Part shown: piece after piece, positions 63,096-64,000 of the stretch | Numbering within the stretch: the stretch's first letter is position 1 | Layout: each line of letters begins with the position of its first letter | NCBI RefSeq assembly: GCF_000703165.1 | Contig: NZ_JNLQ01000002.1 | Location: 682,001-746,000, forward strand | DNA: 64,000 nt | Origin: Butyrivibrio sp. AE3004 | GTDB taxonomy: Bacteria > Bacillota > Clostridia > Lachnospirales > Lachnospiraceae | Reading direction: 5' to 3' | Program-made: the position numbers and the translations under genes | The notes under the pieces: model-generated | Told to the model about the DNA's origin: nothing | Databases searched by the model: none | The model's input: the letters and a program-made list of their open reading frames with translations, nothing else

Positions 63096-64000
63096 ATGAT
63101 AGAACATCGGGGGGCTTATGATACTATCAGCAAAATATATGATACGTTCGCTGTAACATCGAAGAGCCGATATGTTTATGTATATGATATTGAAAACAAT
63201 ATGGCCAGGTGGTCCAAGAATGCGGTAAATTACTTTGGGCTGCCGGGTGAGTTTGTCTATAAAGCAGATCAGGTATGGGAGACGCATGTTCATCCCGAGG
63301 ACAGAGCATCCTATAGAGAACATCTTCTTACTGCCTTTGAGGGCAATCGTGTTAGTCCAAGCTTTGAATATCGCGCCAGAAATAAGAGTGGTGAATATGT
63401 TGCATGTTCATGTAGAGGAGTGGTGATCAAGGATTATTCCGGGAAAGCTGCTTTTTACGCATGTTCCCTTATAAATAAGGGTATTGTAGACAATACGGAT
63501 CCTATTACCGGACTTTCAAATCACTACGAGATGTTTAATTATATGCACCGATTGGAGAACACCAACGAAACCTATATTCTTCTTCTGGTAAATGTTATTG
63601 ATTTCGGTGATATAAACAGATTATACGGTTACATGTTCGGAAACAGGATGCTAAAGCAAATGGCTGAATGGCTTCAGAATGAAGCCGGTGAAAAAGGGCA
63701 TGTATATAGAGGAGAAGGTACTATCCTCGGACTTTGCACTGTAGGGATGGATTTGGAAGATGTGAAAAAACTCTATTCCCGTATGAGAATGTTTGTCCGT
63801 CAGAATATACAGATAGGACAAAACAGAGTGTCCGCAGAGCTTGGCGGAGGAGTTATTGTGGTGGACGAATCCGGGACAGATGTGCATGCTGTTTATACAA
63901 GCGCCAAATATGCTCTTGCACATTCCAAGTCAGAGAAACACGGTAATCTTATTATTTTCCATAATAATGAGCTTGAATACAACAAGAGCACTATAGAGCT
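63096..64000 (+). CDS. PAS plus degenerate GGDEF-domain protein (3' end outside the window)
   Basis: A frame open to the end of the window; 301 residues visible. The first 125 residues form a PAS fold (VYDIENNMARWSKNAVNYFGLP, HVHPEDRASYREHL, then SGEYVACSCRGVV). A GGDEF domain follows from DPITGLSNHYEM and VNVIDFGDINRLYGYMFGN. The GGDEF active site is lost: YRGEGTILGLCTVG stands where RxGGDEF is expected, so it cannot make cyclic di-GMP. An EAL domain probably follows, by analogy with family members. TTGGAGGA stands ahead of the ATG at 63096. Confidence 0.85.
   Translation, partial: MIEHRGAYDTISKIYDTFAVTSKSRYVYVYDIENNMARWSKNAVNYFGLPGEFVYKADQVWETHVHPEDRASYREHLLTAFEGNRVSPSFEYRARNKSGEYVACSCRGVVIKDYSGKAAFYACSLINKGIVDNTDPITGLSNHYEMFNYMHRLENTNETYILLLVNVIDFGDINRLYGYMFGNRMLKQMAEWLQNEAGEKGHVYRGEGTILGLCTVGMDLEDVKKLYSRMRMFVRQNIQIGQNRVSAELGGGVIVVDESGTDVHAVYTSAKYALAHSKSEKHGNLIIFHNNELEYNKSTIE

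Noticed and set aside
1..64000. CRISPR array, tRNA, rRNA, transposase or prophage genes
   Set aside because: Looked for repeats with regular spacers, cloverleaf sequences and the usual protein motifs; none was found, though tRNAs could be missed by eye.

Overview
This window looks like a piece of a chromosome from an anaerobic Clostridia of the Lachnospiraceae type (Butyrivibrio, Pseudobutyrivibrio or Roseburia relatives). The reasons are the moderately AT-rich DNA, strong AGGAGG-type ribosome sites, AddAB instead of RecBCD, an anaerobic (cbi) corrin pathway, riboswitch control of B12, thiamine and purine genes, an archaeal-type IMP cyclohydrolase, and lipoproteins in Gram-positive style. No phage, insertion-sequence transposase, CRISPR array, rRNA or tRNA gene was seen.

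Layout. 1-2278: end of a GH3 glycosidase and a beta-phosphoglucomutase-like HAD phosphatase. 2302-22697: one very long cobalamin operon led by a promoter and a B12 riboswitch. It holds a lipid-anchored cobaltochelatase (CbiK-like), an ABC importer (lipoprotein, permease, ATPase), then cbiP, cobT, cobU, cobS, cbiB, cobD, cbiC, cbiD, cbiF, cbiG, cbiH, a cbiJ-cbiE-cbiT fusion, cbiA and a 79-residue cysteine-rich protein. Between cbiF and cbiG sits a 534-bp near-complete palindrome that codes for nothing recognisable, and a second, unrelated 125-bp hairpin closes the operon. No cbiL, no corrinoid adenosyltransferase and no cytoplasmic chelatase is in the window.

22887-31000: trkH-trkA potassium uptake on the minus strand, a zinc-ribbon membrane protein and a flavodoxin, a secreted protein of unknown role, a TraX-like membrane protein, a GH13 glucosidase and a small membrane protein. 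31072-37764: a hybrid histidine kinase, an SNF-type sodium symporter, and a ZTP riboswitch that controls purO- and purH-type genes for the last two steps of IMP synthesis. 37835-47292: addBA, then on the minus strand a TPP-riboswitch-controlled thiT and asnA. The thiT terminator appears to lie inside the 3' end of the addA coding sequence.

47557-64000: an HPr-like protein without the phosphorylatable histidine, an XPD/DinG helicase fused to a RecB-type nuclease, valS-folC, and then a cell-envelope gene run: a 55-residue protein, a zinc-ribbon TPR membrane protein, an MBOAT acyltransferase, an SGNH hydrolase, a small protein, RidA, a TPR lipoprotein and a D,D-carboxypeptidase. A PH-domain protein (minus strand) and the start of a PAS plus degenerate GGDEF protein, cut by the window edge, finish it. 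The MBOAT/SGNH pair suggests O-acylation of an envelope polymer.

The observations most worth checking are the long palindrome inside the cobalamin operon, the surface-anchored chelatase that shares an accessory domain with the neighbouring importer lipoprotein, the thiT terminator inside addA, and the envelope acylation block.
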